Assembly: GCF_039539965.1 (NCBI RefSeq) | Contig: NZ_BAABED010000001.1 | Span: 3,782,001-3,846,000 of the forward strand | Length of the DNA stretch: 64,000 nucleotides | DNA from: Arthrobacter methylotrophus | GTDB lineage: Bacteria; Actinomycetota; Actinomycetes; Actinomycetales; Micrococcaceae | Reading direction: 5' to 3' | Shown: in pieces, positions 43,576-52,750 of the stretch | How the letters are laid out: the number at the start of each line of letters is the position of its first letter | Numbering within the stretch: the stretch's first letter is position 1 | Made by a program: the position numbers and the translations under genes | Notes under the pieces: model-generated | Database searches by the model: none | What the model was told of the DNA's origin: nothing | The model's input: the letters and a program-made list of their open reading frames with translations, nothing else

Positions 43576-44388
43576 GTGGTGCAAAAAGCGGAGCGGGTGC
43601 AAGGAAGACGCGGCAAACCCGTCGGCAACATCACAAGGGGCACCACCAATCCCAACCGCATGCGCCGCCTGGACCGCTGGCTGGCGGGACCGCAGGCTTG
43701 GCGGCTGCGCTCCGCCGTCGACCCTTTGGTAGTGGACCTGGGCTATGGCGCTTCCCCGGCCACCGCGGTCGAACTCTTCGAAAGGCTGCAGGCCGTGCGC
43801 CCGGACGTTCGTGTATGCGGGATCGAGATCGAACCCGAGCGCGTCCGGATCGCCAAGTCCTTGGAAAGGCCCGGGCTCAGCTTCCATGTGGGCGGATTCG
43901 AGGTTCCTGTTCCAGGCAATCCCGTGCTGGTTCGTGCCTTCAACGTGCTGAGGCAATATGAGGAATCGGACGTGGCCGGGATCTGGGCGTTGGTACAGTC
44001 GCGCTTGGCGCCGCACGGGTTGTTTATCGACGGAACCTGCGATGAAATCGGTCGCCGGGTGACGTGGGTTGCGCTGGATCCGGACGGGCCGTTGAGCCTG
44101 AGCCTATCCATGCGGTTCGGCGGTTTCGAGCTGCCCTCCGACGTTGCAGAACGCCTGCCGAAGGCTCTCATCCACCGCAATGTCCCGGGAGAACGGATCC
44201 ACACTTTCTTGAATGCCTTGGACCAGGCCTGGCTGGAGGCGGCACCACTTGCGTCGTTTGGCAACAAACAGCGGTGGACGGCCATGTGCCAATCAACGCG
44301 CGACGCCGGATGGCCCCTTCAGGACGGACCATCGCGTTGGCGCTTGGGGGAACTTACCGTCGACTGGGCCGCTGTGGCTCCGGCCTAG
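43576..44388 (+). CDS. class I SAM-dependent methyltransferase
   Basis: Starts at GTG 43576 and gives 270 residues. Motif I is VVDLGYGASPATAVELF and the motif II acidic region is CGIEIEPERVRIA. Later segments, FIDGTCDEIGRRVTWVAL and RWRLGELTVDW, are conserved in a Micrococcales family annotated only as methyltransferase. Substrate unknown. A palindromic repeat precedes the start. Confidence 0.8.
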   Translation: MVQKAERVQGRRGKPVGNITRGTTNPNRMRRLDRWLAGPQAWRLRSAVDPLVVDLGYGASPATAVELFERLQAVRPDVRVCGIEIEPERVRIAKSLERPGLSFHVGGFEVPVPGNPVLVRAFNVLRQYEESDVAGIWALVQSRLAPHGLFIDGTCDEIGRRVTWVALDPDGPLSLSLSMRFGGFELPSDVAERLPKALIHRNVPGERIHTFLNALDQAWLEAAPLASFGNKQRWTAMCQSTRDAGWPLQDGPSRWRLGELTVDWAAVAPA

Positions 44389-44407
44389 TTGGCCAGCAGG
44401 AGTCGGG

Positions 44408-44746
44408 TCACCAGGGACCGTACGGACCTTGGTTGCGGCCGCTGTTGCCGATTTCCTTCACCGCGGGGCGGACGTCCGCCAGGTAGACACACGCCGCGGT
44501 CACGGCAGCGATGCCGAAGAGACCCAAGCCACCGCCGCCCGTGAGGACGGAAGAGCCGCCGATGACCGCTGCAATGCAGGTCAGGGCCAGCCAGAAGGTC
44601 TTAGTACGCTTGGATGCGGCTTCGAAGGAGGAGGGTTTGTGGCGCAAGCAATCCACCAGCGCCCAAAGCTCCAACGCAAAGGCAACCAGTCCCAGAAGGA
44701 AGTAAATCCCATTCTGGATGTATGAAATCAAAACTTTTCCGTCCAC
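44408..44746 (-). CDS. DUF2516-family membrane protein
   Basis: The start is placed at GTG 44746 (VDGKVLISYIQNGIY), giving 112 residues. Three hydrophobic helices are visible: ISYIQNGIYFLLGLVAFALELWAL, FWLALTCIAAVIGG and GLGLFGIAAVTAACVYLADV, with a charged HKPSSFEAASKRTKTF loop. This matches DUF2516, a conserved actinobacterial membrane family of unknown role. It ends close to the convergent methyltransferase and is 10 bp downstream of the PLP-transferase gene. Confidence 0.85.
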   Translation of the reverse strand: MDGKVLISYIQNGIYFLLGLVAFALELWALVDCLRHKPSSFEAASKRTKTFWLALTCIAAVIGGSSVLTGGGGLGLFGIAAVTAACVYLADVRPAVKEIGNSGRNQGPYGPW

Positions 44747-44756
44747 GTCCCCCAGC

Positions 44757-45941
44757 CTAGCCGTCAAGCGCCTTGAGCGCTTGCTCAAGGTCCGCCCAGA
44801 GGTCTTCGACGTTCTCGATCCCGACGCTCATCCTGACCAGATTGTCCGGCACGCTGAGAGGCTCGGCCGTGTGCCGGCGTCGGCGTTCGATGAGGGACTC
44901 GACTCCGCCCAGCGACGTAGCGGGGAGCCACAACTTCAATGCACGGACCAGCTGATCGGCGGCGTCGGCTCCGCTGCGGGTCCGGTCTCCCGCCAGCTGG
45001 ATACACAGGATGGAACCGAAGCCTTTCATTTGGGACTTGGCCCGCTCATGGCCAGGATCGGTGGGGAGGCCCGGGAAGCGGATCGACTCGACCCGCGGGT
45101 GGGTACTCAACCTCTCGGCCAGCGTCGCGGCAGACGCCTGGGAGCGTTCGATCCGCAGTGCCAGGGTGCGCAGCCCCCGGAGCGCGAGCCAGGCCTCGAA
45201 AGGACCCGCAATGCCGCCGTGGATGATGCGGTGGTGGAGGAGTTCCGCGCGCAGCTCAGGATTGGATGTCACCAAAGCGCCAAGGACGACGTCGGAGTGG
45301 CCGGCCAGGTATTTGGTGACGGAGTGGAGCACGACGTCCGAGCCCAGGCGGAGGGGCTGCTGCACGAGCGGCGTGGAAAAGGTGTTGTCCGTGACAACGA
45401 TGGCGCCGGCCTCATGGGCCGCGGTGCTCAAGGCCTGGACATCGGCGATGCCGAGCATCGGGTTGGTGGGGCTTTCAATCCACAACATGTTTGCGGGCTT
45501 TCCGTCCGCAGGGGCGAGCTGCGCTTTCACGGCGTCCGTGTCGGCAATATCAACGGTCCGCAGCTCAAGGATGCCCTTGGCCGCGAGTTCGGCAGCCATG
45601 ACGAGCGATCCCGCGTAGCTGTGCGTGGGCATGACGAGGACTCCCCCAGCGGGCACGAGTGACAACGCCGAGCTGACCGCGGCCAGGCCCGAAGCGTAGA
45701 GCAGCCCCGGAAGTTCGGCTCCCTCCAGCTGGGACAGCGCTTCCTCGAACGGGTCCCAGGTGGGGTTGGCGTAGCGTCCGTACCCGCGGTCACCGTCGCC
45801 CAACGCTCCTGTGCCGAAATACGTGGAGGACAGAACGATAGGCGGGTTGACGGGCTGGTCATGGCTACGTTCGGGACGGCCCGCCGCGACCACCACAGTG
45901 TCAGGGGATAGATCCGCGGCATGTTCTCGGGAAAGACTCAT
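44757..45941 (-). CDS. Cys/Met-metabolism PLP-dependent transferase (cystathionine gamma-synthase-like)
   Basis: 394 residues with the PLP-lysine motif SVTKYLAGHSDVV and other family marks: STYFGTG, YGRYANPTW, ESPTNPMLGI and DNTFSTPLVQQPLRLG. The C-terminal SLGGVESLIERRRRH is typical of gamma-synthase/lyase enzymes. Reactions include cystathionine synthesis or cleavage and methionine gamma-lysis; these cannot be separated by eye, so no symbol is given. Confidence 0.88.
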   Translation of the reverse strand: MSLSREHAADLSPDTVVVAAGRPERSHDQPVNPPIVLSSTYFGTGALGDGDRGYGRYANPTWDPFEEALSQLEGAELPGLLYASGLAAVSSALSLVPAGGVLVMPTHSYAGSLVMAAELAAKGILELRTVDIADTDAVKAQLAPADGKPANMLWIESPTNPMLGIADVQALSTAAHEAGAIVVTDNTFSTPLVQQPLRLGSDVVLHSVTKYLAGHSDVVLGALVTSNPELRAELLHHRIIHGGIAGPFEAWLALRGLRTLALRIERSQASAATLAERLSTHPRVESIRFPGLPTDPGHERAKSQMKGFGSILCIQLAGDRTRSGADAADQLVRALKLWLPATSLGGVESLIERRRRHTAEPLSVPDNLVRMSVGIENVEDLWADLEQALKALDG

Positions 45942-46079
45942 TGCTCCAGCCTAAGGCCCGGGGAGCCGGGGCTGGAAAGGCGTTACGGCTGAGTTTCGCC
46001 GAGCGGCAGGTTCGGTCCCGCACGGGTGGGCCAGCACCGCCGTCGAGCACTGTCGGTGTTCCTCTGTAGGCTTAGAACC

Positions 46080-46760
46080 GTGACTACGCAGCGCGAAGAG
46101 CGGGACCAGAACCCCACGCCGGACCAGCGCCCTGGGCTCTTCATCGCCTTCGAGGGCGGCGACGGGGCCGGAAAGTCCACACAAGCTGCCCTCCTGGCCG
46201 AGGCACTCGAGTCCCACGGCTTTTCCGTGCTGCGCACGCGCGAACCCGGTGGGACTCCGATCGGCGAAAAGCTGCGTTCCTTGGTGCTGGACCACGGCCA
46301 CGGCACTATCGACCCCCGGACCGAAGCCCTCATGTTCGCCGCCTCCCGGGCCGCCCATGCAAGCCAAGTCATCCGTCCCGCTTTGGCACAAGGTTCCGTG
46401 GTCATCACGGACCGATACATCGACTCTTCGGTCGCCTATCAGGGTGCTGGCCGGGACCTTGGAACCGGAGACGTCCGGCAGCTCAACGAATGGGCCACCG
46501 AAGGCCTCGAACCGGACCTGACGGTGCTCCTGGATGTTCACCCCGGCGATGGCCGGGACCGCAGAACCGCCGGTGATGCCGCGGAAGACCGGCTCGAGTC
46601 GGAACCGGATGACTTCCACGCCCGCATTCGCACCGCGTTCCTGGAACTGGCCGAAGCCCACCCCCAGACGTACCTCGTACTGCCCGCCAAGGATGCCATC
46701 GAGGACCTTGCCACGCAGATCCTCCAGCGTGTGCAGGACTTGCTCGGGAGCCGCACATGA
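46080..46760 (+). CDS. tmk: thymidylate kinase
   Basis: The start at GTG 46080 (VTTQREERDQNPTPD) gives 226 residues; the frame is open further upstream without support. Motifs are P-loop FEGGDGAGKST, the DR(Y/H) motif in VITDRYIDSSVAYQG and LID-region DRLESEPDDFHARI. It phosphorylates dTMP. Its last four bases overlap the holB start (ATGA). Confidence 0.95.
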   Translation: MTTQREERDQNPTPDQRPGLFIAFEGGDGAGKSTQAALLAEALESHGFSVLRTREPGGTPIGEKLRSLVLDHGHGTIDPRTEALMFAASRAAHASQVIRPALAQGSVVITDRYIDSSVAYQGAGRDLGTGDVRQLNEWATEGLEPDLTVLLDVHPGDGRDRRTAGDAAEDRLESEPDDFHARIRTAFLELAEAHPQTYLVLPAKDAIEDLATQILQRVQDLLGSRT

Positions 46761-47905
46761 GCGTTTGGGATGAGCTCCAGGGCCAGGCGCCCGTCGTCGC
46801 GCAATTGCGTGCCGCCGCCCAAGGCGACGGACTCACGCACGCTTGGCTGTTCACCGGTCCGCCCGGTTCCGGCAGGTCCAACGCGGCCAAGGCGTTCGCT
46901 GCGGCGCTAAATTGTGAACAGGACGATGTTGCCCTCCGCGGCTGCGGCGAGTGCGCCTCGTGCCGGACTATCCTTGGCGAAACCCATTCAGACGTGACCT
47001 TTGTCCGCACGGAGAAAGTCACCATCACCATCGAAGAGGCCCGCCAGCTGGTGTCCAAGGCTGGGGACCGGCCGGCGTCGGGCCGTTGGCGGATCATTGT
47101 GGTGGAGGATGCGGACCGCATGGCAGAGCGCACCACCAACGTGCTCCTCAAGGCGATCGAAGAGCCGACGCCCCGAACCATTTGGATGCTGTGCGCGCCG
47201 TCACCGGCCGATGTCCTCGTCACCATCCGCTCGCGTTGCCGCCCGGTGAGCCTCCGGATTCCGCCAGCTGCCGACGTCGCGGCCCTGCTGGTCAGGCGCG
47301 ACGGCGTCGACCCCGCCATCGCCGACCGGGCCGCCCGCGCAGCCCAAAGCCACATCGGGATCGCGCGTCGGCTCGCCCGCGATCCGGAGGCCAGGGAGCG
47401 CCGGATGGAAACCGTCCGTTTCCCGCTGGGTCTGCGGGGCGTCACTGCTGCCGTGATGATGGCGGAAAAGTTGGTGAAGATCGCGACCGAAGAGGCCAAC
47501 AGCTCCAACGACGAACGCGACGCCACCGAGAAGGTCGCCTTGTTGGCGAGCTTGGGCGCGCCGGAATCGGGGACGTTGCCGCCGTCGATGCGCAGTCAGG
47601 TGAAGCAACTTGAGGACGACCAGAAACGGCGGGCCAAACGCTCCATCACCGATTCGCTGGACCGCACCCTGACCGATCTGCTGTCCTTTTACCGGGACGT
47701 CTTGGTCATTCAGTTAGGGAACGCCGTGGAATTGGTCAACGTTGAACTCAGGAGCGAACTGGAAGCGTATGCCGCTGGCTCCACGCCTGAGGTCACGTTA
47801 GGGCGCATGGATGCCATCAATAAGGCGCGCGTCCGGATAACCACCACCAACGTGGCACCCCTGCTTGCCGTCGAATCCATGGCGAGCAGCCTGATTCAGC
47901 AATAG
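46757..47905 (+). CDS. holB: DNA polymerase III subunit delta'
   Basis: 382 residues. Walker A-like TGPPGSGRSNAAKAF, zinc-module CGECASC, VTFVRTEKVTITIEEARQLV and VLLKAIEEPTPRTIWMLCA are typical of the clamp-loader subunit. Residue R, not K, follows the GSG of the loop (GSGRSN), as in most non-hydrolysing delta' subunits. Starts by ATGA overlap with tmk. Confidence 0.93.
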   Translation: MSVWDELQGQAPVVAQLRAAAQGDGLTHAWLFTGPPGSGRSNAAKAFAAALNCEQDDVALRGCGECASCRTILGETHSDVTFVRTEKVTITIEEARQLVSKAGDRPASGRWRIIVVEDADRMAERTTNVLLKAIEEPTPRTIWMLCAPSPADVLVTIRSRCRPVSLRIPPAADVAALLVRRDGVDPAIADRAARAAQSHIGIARRLARDPEARERRMETVRFPLGLRGVTAAVMMAEKLVKIATEEANSSNDERDATEKVALLASLGAPESGTLPPSMRSQVKQLEDDQKRRAKRSITDSLDRTLTDLLSFYRDVLVIQLGNAVELVNVELRSELEAYAAGSTPEVTLGRMDAINKARVRITTTNVAPLLAVESMASSLIQQ

Positions 47906-47954
47906 CCGGATAGTTTAGAAGTACAGCACGCTTCCCCACCACGAGGAGAAACGC

Positions 47955-49556
47955 ATGACGCCCGCACGACGCCGGTCCGCCGGGTCCGGTTCACGGACAC
48001 GGTTCCCATCCCTGCGGCGGGCGGTATCGGCACTCGCTGCCACGGTCTCCGCCAGCCTGCTACTGAGCGGCTGCGTGTTCTCCTTGCCGGCACCCACTGA
48101 CGGAACCGGAAGCGGTTCCGTCAGTGTCAGCACCCCGGACGCGTCCATTGCCGCTGCGGCCCCGGCGGGACTGGAGAGTTTCTACTCCCAAAACCTGAGC
48201 TGGACGTCCTGTGAACAAGGATTCCAGTGCGCCAACATCAAAGTGCCGGTGGACTATGCCAAGCCGGACGGCGGCAGCATCTCCATCGCCGCCATCCGAC
48301 TCCAGAGCCAGGGCACGAAGAAAGGCTCACTGCTGGTCAACCCAGGCGGTCCCGGCGCCTCAGGCTATGACTTCGTCAGGGATGCGGCCAAGACGCATTT
48401 CACCAGCAAATTGCGGTCCGGCTTCGATCTGGTGGGCTTCGATCCCCGCGGCGTCAAGCGTTCGGCGCCGGTAACGTGCCTCAGCGATGCCGAGCGCGAT
48501 GCATCCCGCGAAAAGGTCTACAACTACGACACAGACCAAGGAATCGCCGCGGCACTGGCAGACACCAAAGCCATCAATGCCAAGTGCGTGGACCAGTCCG
48601 GTCCGGCCCTGGCACACATTGACACCGTTAGCTCCGCCAAGGACATGGATATCCTCCGCGCGGTGCTGAACGACGCAAAGCTCAACTACTTGGGCTTCTC
48701 GTACGGAACCTTGCTCGGCTCCACCTACGCGTCCTTGTTCCCGGACAACGTCGGCAAGCTCGTGCTGGATGGTGCGGTGGATCCGGCCCTCAACAACGAG
48801 GACCTCACCGCCGGCCAAGCGGAAGCGTTCGAAAAGGCACTCCACACCTATGTGGCGGATTGCCAAGCGAAGGCCGGATGCCCGCTGACAGGGGGCGTCG
48901 ACAATGGCGTGCAGCAGATCCAGGGTCTCATTGCCGACGTGGAACAGAATCCCCAGCGGGCAAAGGACGGCCGGCTGGTGACGGGGGCGACGCTTGTCAG
49001 CGCCATTTTCACCCCGCTCTACGACAACGAATCGTGGCCCGTTCTGACCCAGGCGTTGGTGGCCACGTTCAAGGGCGATGTGTCCCTCATGCTTCGGATT
49101 GCCGACTTTGGCGCGGACCGGGAGCCGAACGGCACTTACAGTTCCAACACCACGTTCGCGTTCAACGCCATCAACTGCCTGGACTACCCCATGGTCACGG
49201 ACACGGCGGGAATGCGTGCTGAGGAAGCCCGATTGAAGCAGCTCTCCCCCACCTTCGGCTACTACTTCGCGTACGGCGGCATCAATTGCAAGGACTGGCC
49301 GTACAAGCCAGTGCACACGCCGGCCCCCGTCAAGTACACCGGCAAGGCCCCGGTTGTAGTCATCGGCACCACCGGCGACCCAGCCACACCTGTGGCATGG
49401 GCAGGTTCATTGCGGAAACAGCTCGGCAACGCTGCCCTCGTGACGTGGCAGGGCCAAGGCCACACCGCCTACGGCCGCTCCAACAGCTGCGTGTCCAACG
49501 CTGTCGACGACTACTTCGTGGACGGGAAGGTGCCGTCAGACGGGACCATGTGCTGA
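47955..49556 (+). CDS. secreted alpha/beta hydrolase, tripeptidyl-aminopeptidase-like lipoprotein
   Basis: 533 residues with RBS GAGGAGAA and an N-terminal signal with lipobox LLSGC, Cys40. The hydrolase core has NPGGPGASGYDFV (oxyanion region), nucleophile GFSYGTLLGSTYA and the TAP-like C-terminal domain (VIGTTGDPATPVAWAG and GQGHTAYG with the catalytic His). Such exported enzymes remove N-terminal tripeptides or prolyl residues. It is monocistronic by position, between holB and a convergent gene. Confidence 0.9.
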   Translation: MTPARRRSAGSGSRTRFPSLRRAVSALAATVSASLLLSGCVFSLPAPTDGTGSGSVSVSTPDASIAAAAPAGLESFYSQNLSWTSCEQGFQCANIKVPVDYAKPDGGSISIAAIRLQSQGTKKGSLLVNPGGPGASGYDFVRDAAKTHFTSKLRSGFDLVGFDPRGVKRSAPVTCLSDAERDASREKVYNYDTDQGIAAALADTKAINAKCVDQSGPALAHIDTVSSAKDMDILRAVLNDAKLNYLGFSYGTLLGSTYASLFPDNVGKLVLDGAVDPALNNEDLTAGQAEAFEKALHTYVADCQAKAGCPLTGGVDNGVQQIQGLIADVEQNPQRAKDGRLVTGATLVSAIFTPLYDNESWPVLTQALVATFKGDVSLMLRIADFGADREPNGTYSSNTTFAFNAINCLDYPMVTDTAGMRAEEARLKQLSPTFGYYFAYGGINCKDWPYKPVHTPAPVKYTGKAPVVVIGTTGDPATPVAWAGSLRKQLGNAALVTWQGQGHTAYGRSNSCVSNAVDDYFVDGKVPSDGTMC

Positions 49557-49661
49557 CTGGCTTTTGGCTGGGCCGCCACAAGCGACCACAATTGGGGCTG
49601 GGCTGTGCTGGCAATCCCTGGCGCGGCGCGGACGCGTGGTGCTTGCGGCCCTCAAAGCTGG

Positions 49662-50510
49662 TCATTTGTTGAGGCGTAGCCCTGAACGGTGAGCCCGGAT
49701 TGCCGCCTGCACCTCGGCAACCATTGCTTCCGGATGGTGCACAACGTCCTCGTAGAAGTACCTCAACACGGTGAAGCCGCCGGCAACGGAAGTGTTGTTC
49801 CGCCGTCGATCCCTCTTGATGGCACGGGGCTCGAAGTGCGTTTTGCCGTCCAGCTCAACGATCAAGAAGCGCTCGACGACGAAATCGACTTCTCCGACTC
49901 CAGGCAGTTCCACGTGCTGCACGAAGGCGATTCCAGCTTGCTTGAAGTGCATGGCCGCCAGGGGTTCGAGCAAAGAATCTGCTTTCGGGCACACGAAATC
50001 CAGAACGTCCCGCGCCCGGCCATTCCGGTTGCCAGGTAGCCTTTTGCGCAGGAAATCCACAGTTGTGTCGCCGCGAATAACCGCACATTGCACCATGACC
50101 AGCGATTCCTCGGTTGGCCGGCATCGCAAGGCATGCACCAGCACATCGGCAAGAGCTGCCACCGGTCGGCCCGGCATGGGTGGCAACGAAGCGCTCCGGT
50201 GCAGCACTACGCCGTCGCGAGGTATCCCGTTACCGCAGACTAAATGGAGCTCATTGGCTGGATTCAGTTGCCAGAGTCCATAGTGTGGGGCGGCCGAGAT
50301 GCATGTGAGGACACCTCCGTGCTTGTATGCCGCACCAAATTCACGGGGCGCATCGGCCAAGGCCAGCACGCCGCGGTAAGGGACCACCACGCGGTCCCGC
50401 CGTGCCGCGGTGCGGAGCTGCCAAGCCCCGACACCGGCCTTGAGGAGGTCCCGGCGCAGGGCCACTCCCCCTCGTGCACGAAGAGCAGCCATGAGATCCA
50501 TACTCCACAA
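49662..50510 (-). CDS. AbiEi-like antitoxin domain plus DUF559 nuclease-like protein
   Basis: 282 residues. The N-terminal 90 residues (GGVALRRDLLKAGVGAWQLRTA, then VPYRGVLAL) resemble the AbiEi winged-helix antitoxin domain. The C-terminal part from about 195 has a Vsr-like DUF559 fold, with EVDFVVERFLIVELDGKTHF (acidic and D/E-x-K-like residues) and RDRRRNN. No AbiEii partner is adjacent, so this looks like an orphan. Proteins of this two-domain type are abundant in actinobacteria with unknown role. The nuclease motif is suggestive, not proven. Confidence 0.75.
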   Translation of the reverse strand: MWSMDLMAALRARGGVALRRDLLKAGVGAWQLRTAARRDRVVVPYRGVLALADAPREFGAAYKHGGVLTCISAAPHYGLWQLNPANELHLVCGNGIPRDGVVLHRSASLPPMPGRPVAALADVLVHALRCRPTEESLVMVQCAVIRGDTTVDFLRKRLPGNRNGRARDVLDFVCPKADSLLEPLAAMHFKQAGIAFVQHVELPGVGEVDFVVERFLIVELDGKTHFEPRAIKRDRRRNNTSVAGGFTVLRYFYEDVVHHPEAMVAEVQAAIRAHRSGLRLNK

Positions 50511-50686
50511 TGCCCACAGGCAGCGTTCCTAGGGAGACGGCACCATGCCTATGTGGATAACCCGGGGAATTTTAACCCCGCCACGTCTCACCGCTTTTGC
50601 CCACCACCCTGAAACGTCAGTGGCGGGCTGGCGGCTCGCGCGGTGCGGAGCACACGGGAAAGTTGGTCGATCGTTGAGACCTGGTC

Positions 50687-51430
50687 CTAGAGCCGTGCTG
50701 CGCGCGGTTCCAGTAGCGCAGGAAGGTTCTTGACTGAGGGCACGACGGCGGTGGCGCCGGCCGCGCGCAAGGCCGCCTCGGAGTGGAAGCCGGTGAGCAC
50801 GCCCACCACGGCGGAAGCCCCGGAGCGAACGCCGGACAACATATCCGAGCTCGTGTCCCCCACAACGACGACCTCGCGTACATCATCCAGGTCAAGGGCC
50901 AACACTGCCGTGAGAATCATGTCCGGGTAAGGGCGACCGCGGCCGGCGTCGGCGGGGCACAGGCTCAGATCGGCCTTCCCCATCCAGCCCAAGGACTCAA
51001 GGACCATGTTCTGAGTATGGCGTCCGAAGCCGGTAGCCAAGCAGACGTTCATGCCGGAGTCTCGCATCCAGTCAATGGTTTCCTCGGCTCCAGGAATCGG
51101 CCGGACGCCGCCGTCGGCAATCAGATCGTCGTAGGCGCGCTCAAAGGTCTTGTTGGCGCTCTCGGCCCGTTCCAAGTCTTCGAAAAGGTGGCTGAAGACG
51201 GTCAACTTCGAAAAGCCCATGGTGTCCCGGGCGTAGCCGAGCATGCTTTCGAAGCGGGAGGAACCGGGCTCGACGCCGGTCTCTTGCAGCGCCCGGGACA
51301 TGGCGCGTTCCGTGCGCCCATCGTCCGTGATGGTGGTGCCCACCATGTCCAGTACAGCAAGCCGGAGCCGCTGTGCACGATGTGCCCCGGCGTCGTCCGC
51401 GTTGATCCTGTTGCTGCTGTCCATGCTCAT
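50687..51430 (-). CDS. phosphonatase-like HAD-superfamily hydrolase
   Basis: 247 residues. Motif I is LAVLDMVGTTITDDG (the DMVGTTI variant typical of phosphonoacetaldehyde hydrolase-like proteins), motif II region LATGFGRHTQ and motif IV region VVVGDTSSDMLSG. True phosphonatases need a cap lysine, which I cannot confirm. The substrate is therefore unresolved. The gene stands alone before tRNA-Thr(CGU). Confidence 0.82.
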   Translation of the reverse strand: MSMDSSNRINADDAGAHRAQRLRLAVLDMVGTTITDDGRTERAMSRALQETGVEPGSSRFESMLGYARDTMGFSKLTVFSHLFEDLERAESANKTFERAYDDLIADGGVRPIPGAEETIDWMRDSGMNVCLATGFGRHTQNMVLESLGWMGKADLSLCPADAGRGRPYPDMILTAVLALDLDDVREVVVVGDTSSDMLSGVRSGASAVVGVLTGFHSEAALRAAGATAVVPSVKNLPALLEPRAARL

Positions 51431-51652
51431 GGCGCCCCTTCGCTGGTCGATGGCCGGAATCGCGCGGCCACGTTATTCCGCCCAGCTTGCCCCCGGTCCG
51501 CGACGACGGCCTGAACCGGGCGCAACGTGTGGGTGAATTCCGCAACAACGCCGCCGCGGGAGCTACGTCCGCCGCTGTTTTGACCCGGGCGAGGTGACTC
51601 TATTACAGTTGTATCTTGCGTGATTCAGCCGGAATCCGGACGATCACGCGGT

Positions 51653-51725
51653 GCTTCCTTAGCTCAGTCGGTAGAGCGTTTCACTCGTAATGAAAAGGTC
51701 ATCAGTTCGATTCTGATAGGAAGCT
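51653..51725 (+). tRNA. tRNA-Thr (anticodon CGU)
   Basis: Acceptor GCTTCCT pairs with AGGAAGC, anticodon stem TTTCA/TGAAA encloses loop CTCGTAA with anticodon CGT, T-loop TTCGATT, discriminator T. CCA is not encoded. It is followed by a terminator and then accessory DNA. Confidence 0.95.
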
Positions 51726-51734
51726 CGGAACAGA

Positions 51735-51775
51735 GTAGGCCCGCATCCCGGTATTCACAAGGGATGCGGGCCTAC
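51735..51775 (+). terminator. rho-independent terminator after tRNA-Thr(CGU)
   Basis: A 15-bp perfect stem, gtaggcccgcatccc / gggatgcgggcctac, with an 11-base loop, ending in ttatt. Confidence 0.88.
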
Positions 51776-52231
51776 TTATTGTCCGGCGTGCTTGCCCTGA
51801 AACGCCTCAGGTGTAGCCGATACCACTCTCCCGGCATGTCTCGGCACGGGAGCGCATACGGTGTTTTGCCCAGATTAGCCAAGGCATCAGGTGTCGGATC
51901 GGGCTGACGCTCTCGATTAGGCATCGCACGATTACGCGCCCCACGCGGACGCTTGATGACGGACGGCGACACATGGTGCCTGAGTTACAAATCTTCCAGC
52001 AACGAAGGTGGCCATGGCTGCGATAGAAGCGCTGCCGGCAGCCGGATCGTCATGACGAGGACCACCCCTTAGGCGTTTGAGTACCTGTCGAGCGCTCCCC
52101 TTGGCGATCTTATGGGAATCTTGATCCTTTCTTTAGGCGATCTTGACCTTCGCCGCGTAGGGCAAATTGTCTCTTGAGGGATATCCCAAGCTACGATCAG
52201 CAGGTTGTCCGACTGAAAGGCGCCGTTGCTT
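51776..52231. other. gene-poor left end of the island
   Basis: 455 bp with no recognised gene. A 66-codon minus-strand frame (51772-51972) has no detectable family features. The imperfect repeat ggcgatctt occurs at about 52104 and 52137. No copy of the tRNA 3' end was found here. Confidence 0.45.
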
Positions 52232-52366
52232 GTGGATCCAGACCGATATTTCAGCGGCCTAATGGTCTTCGCTGGCCTCTCACTCGTACTGATGTTTTCC
52301 GTCCATCTGCTCCTATTGGGGTGGCGCAAGCGGTCGGGCTCGGCATCGTCGCGCCCCGAGAAGTAG
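52232..52366 (+). CDS. small membrane protein, 44 aa
   Basis: GTG 52232 begins VDPDRYFSGLMVF and continues with a hydrophobic segment of about 20 residues (LMVFAGLSLVLMFSVHLLLL) and a basic tail GWRKRSGS. One transmembrane helix with positive residues at the inner end is the obvious topology. No family is recognised. It is followed eight bases later by a second tiny membrane protein gene. Confidence 0.45.
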   Translation: MDPDRYFSGLMVFAGLSLVLMFSVHLLLLGWRKRSGSASSRPEK

Positions 52367-52374
52367 CAGCGGCC

Positions 52375-52494
52375 ATGCCCTATATCGATATCAACCCTCA
52401 TCGACAGCGACCGAGATGGATCAGCCATGTCGGGCTGGGCGTCTTGGCGGTGCTCGCCGTCGTGGTCGTCGTTGTTGCTTTGGCCGGCACATAA
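52375..52494 (+). CDS. small membrane protein, 39 aa
   Basis: ATG 52375 begins MPYIDINPHRQRPRW. The polar N-terminus is followed by VGLGVLAVLAVVVVVVALAG, a very hydrophobic C-terminal helix that ends at the stop. A single-pass or tail-anchored peptide is suggested. It forms a probable pair with the preceding 44-residue frame. No homologue is recalled. Confidence 0.45.
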   Translation: MPYIDINPHRQRPRWISHVGLGVLAVLAVVVVVVALAGT

Positions 52495-52616
52495 TCGAAT
52501 GACCAAGACCAGCATCGAGGCCTGACAGCCTACGTCGACCGGAGCTCCGGGGAAGGCGAACCGGTGACAAGGAAGCCGGTAACGGCTCGCTGGGGACCGG
52601 TGCCGTCGTGAGCGAA

Positions 52617-52749
52617 GGGTCCCGAAGGGCGGCGCGGGTCCCGAAGGGCGGCGCGGGTCCCGAAGGGCGGCGCGGGTCCCGAAGGGCGGCGCGGGTCCCG
52701 AAGGGCGGCGCGGGTCCCGAAGGGCGGCGCGGGTCCCGAAGGGCGGCGC
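52617..52749. repeat. seven perfect tandem copies of a 19-bp repeat
   Basis: The unit gggtcccgaagggcggcgc starts at 52617, 52636, 52655, 52674, 52693, 52712 and 52731. The array ends immediately before the truncated SRAP gene. Perfect identity implies recent expansion. Confidence 0.97.
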
Positions 52750-52750
52750 G

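Noticed and set aside
51772..51972. 66-codon minus-strand frame
   Set aside because: Starts over the tRNA terminator region, has no ribosome site or recognisable domain; kept only as unresolved.
52617..52749. Possible CRISPR array or coding repeat
   Set aside because: Perfect 19-bp tandem units without spacers; minus-strand frames across it (PSGPAPPFGTRAALRD) are translated repeat only.
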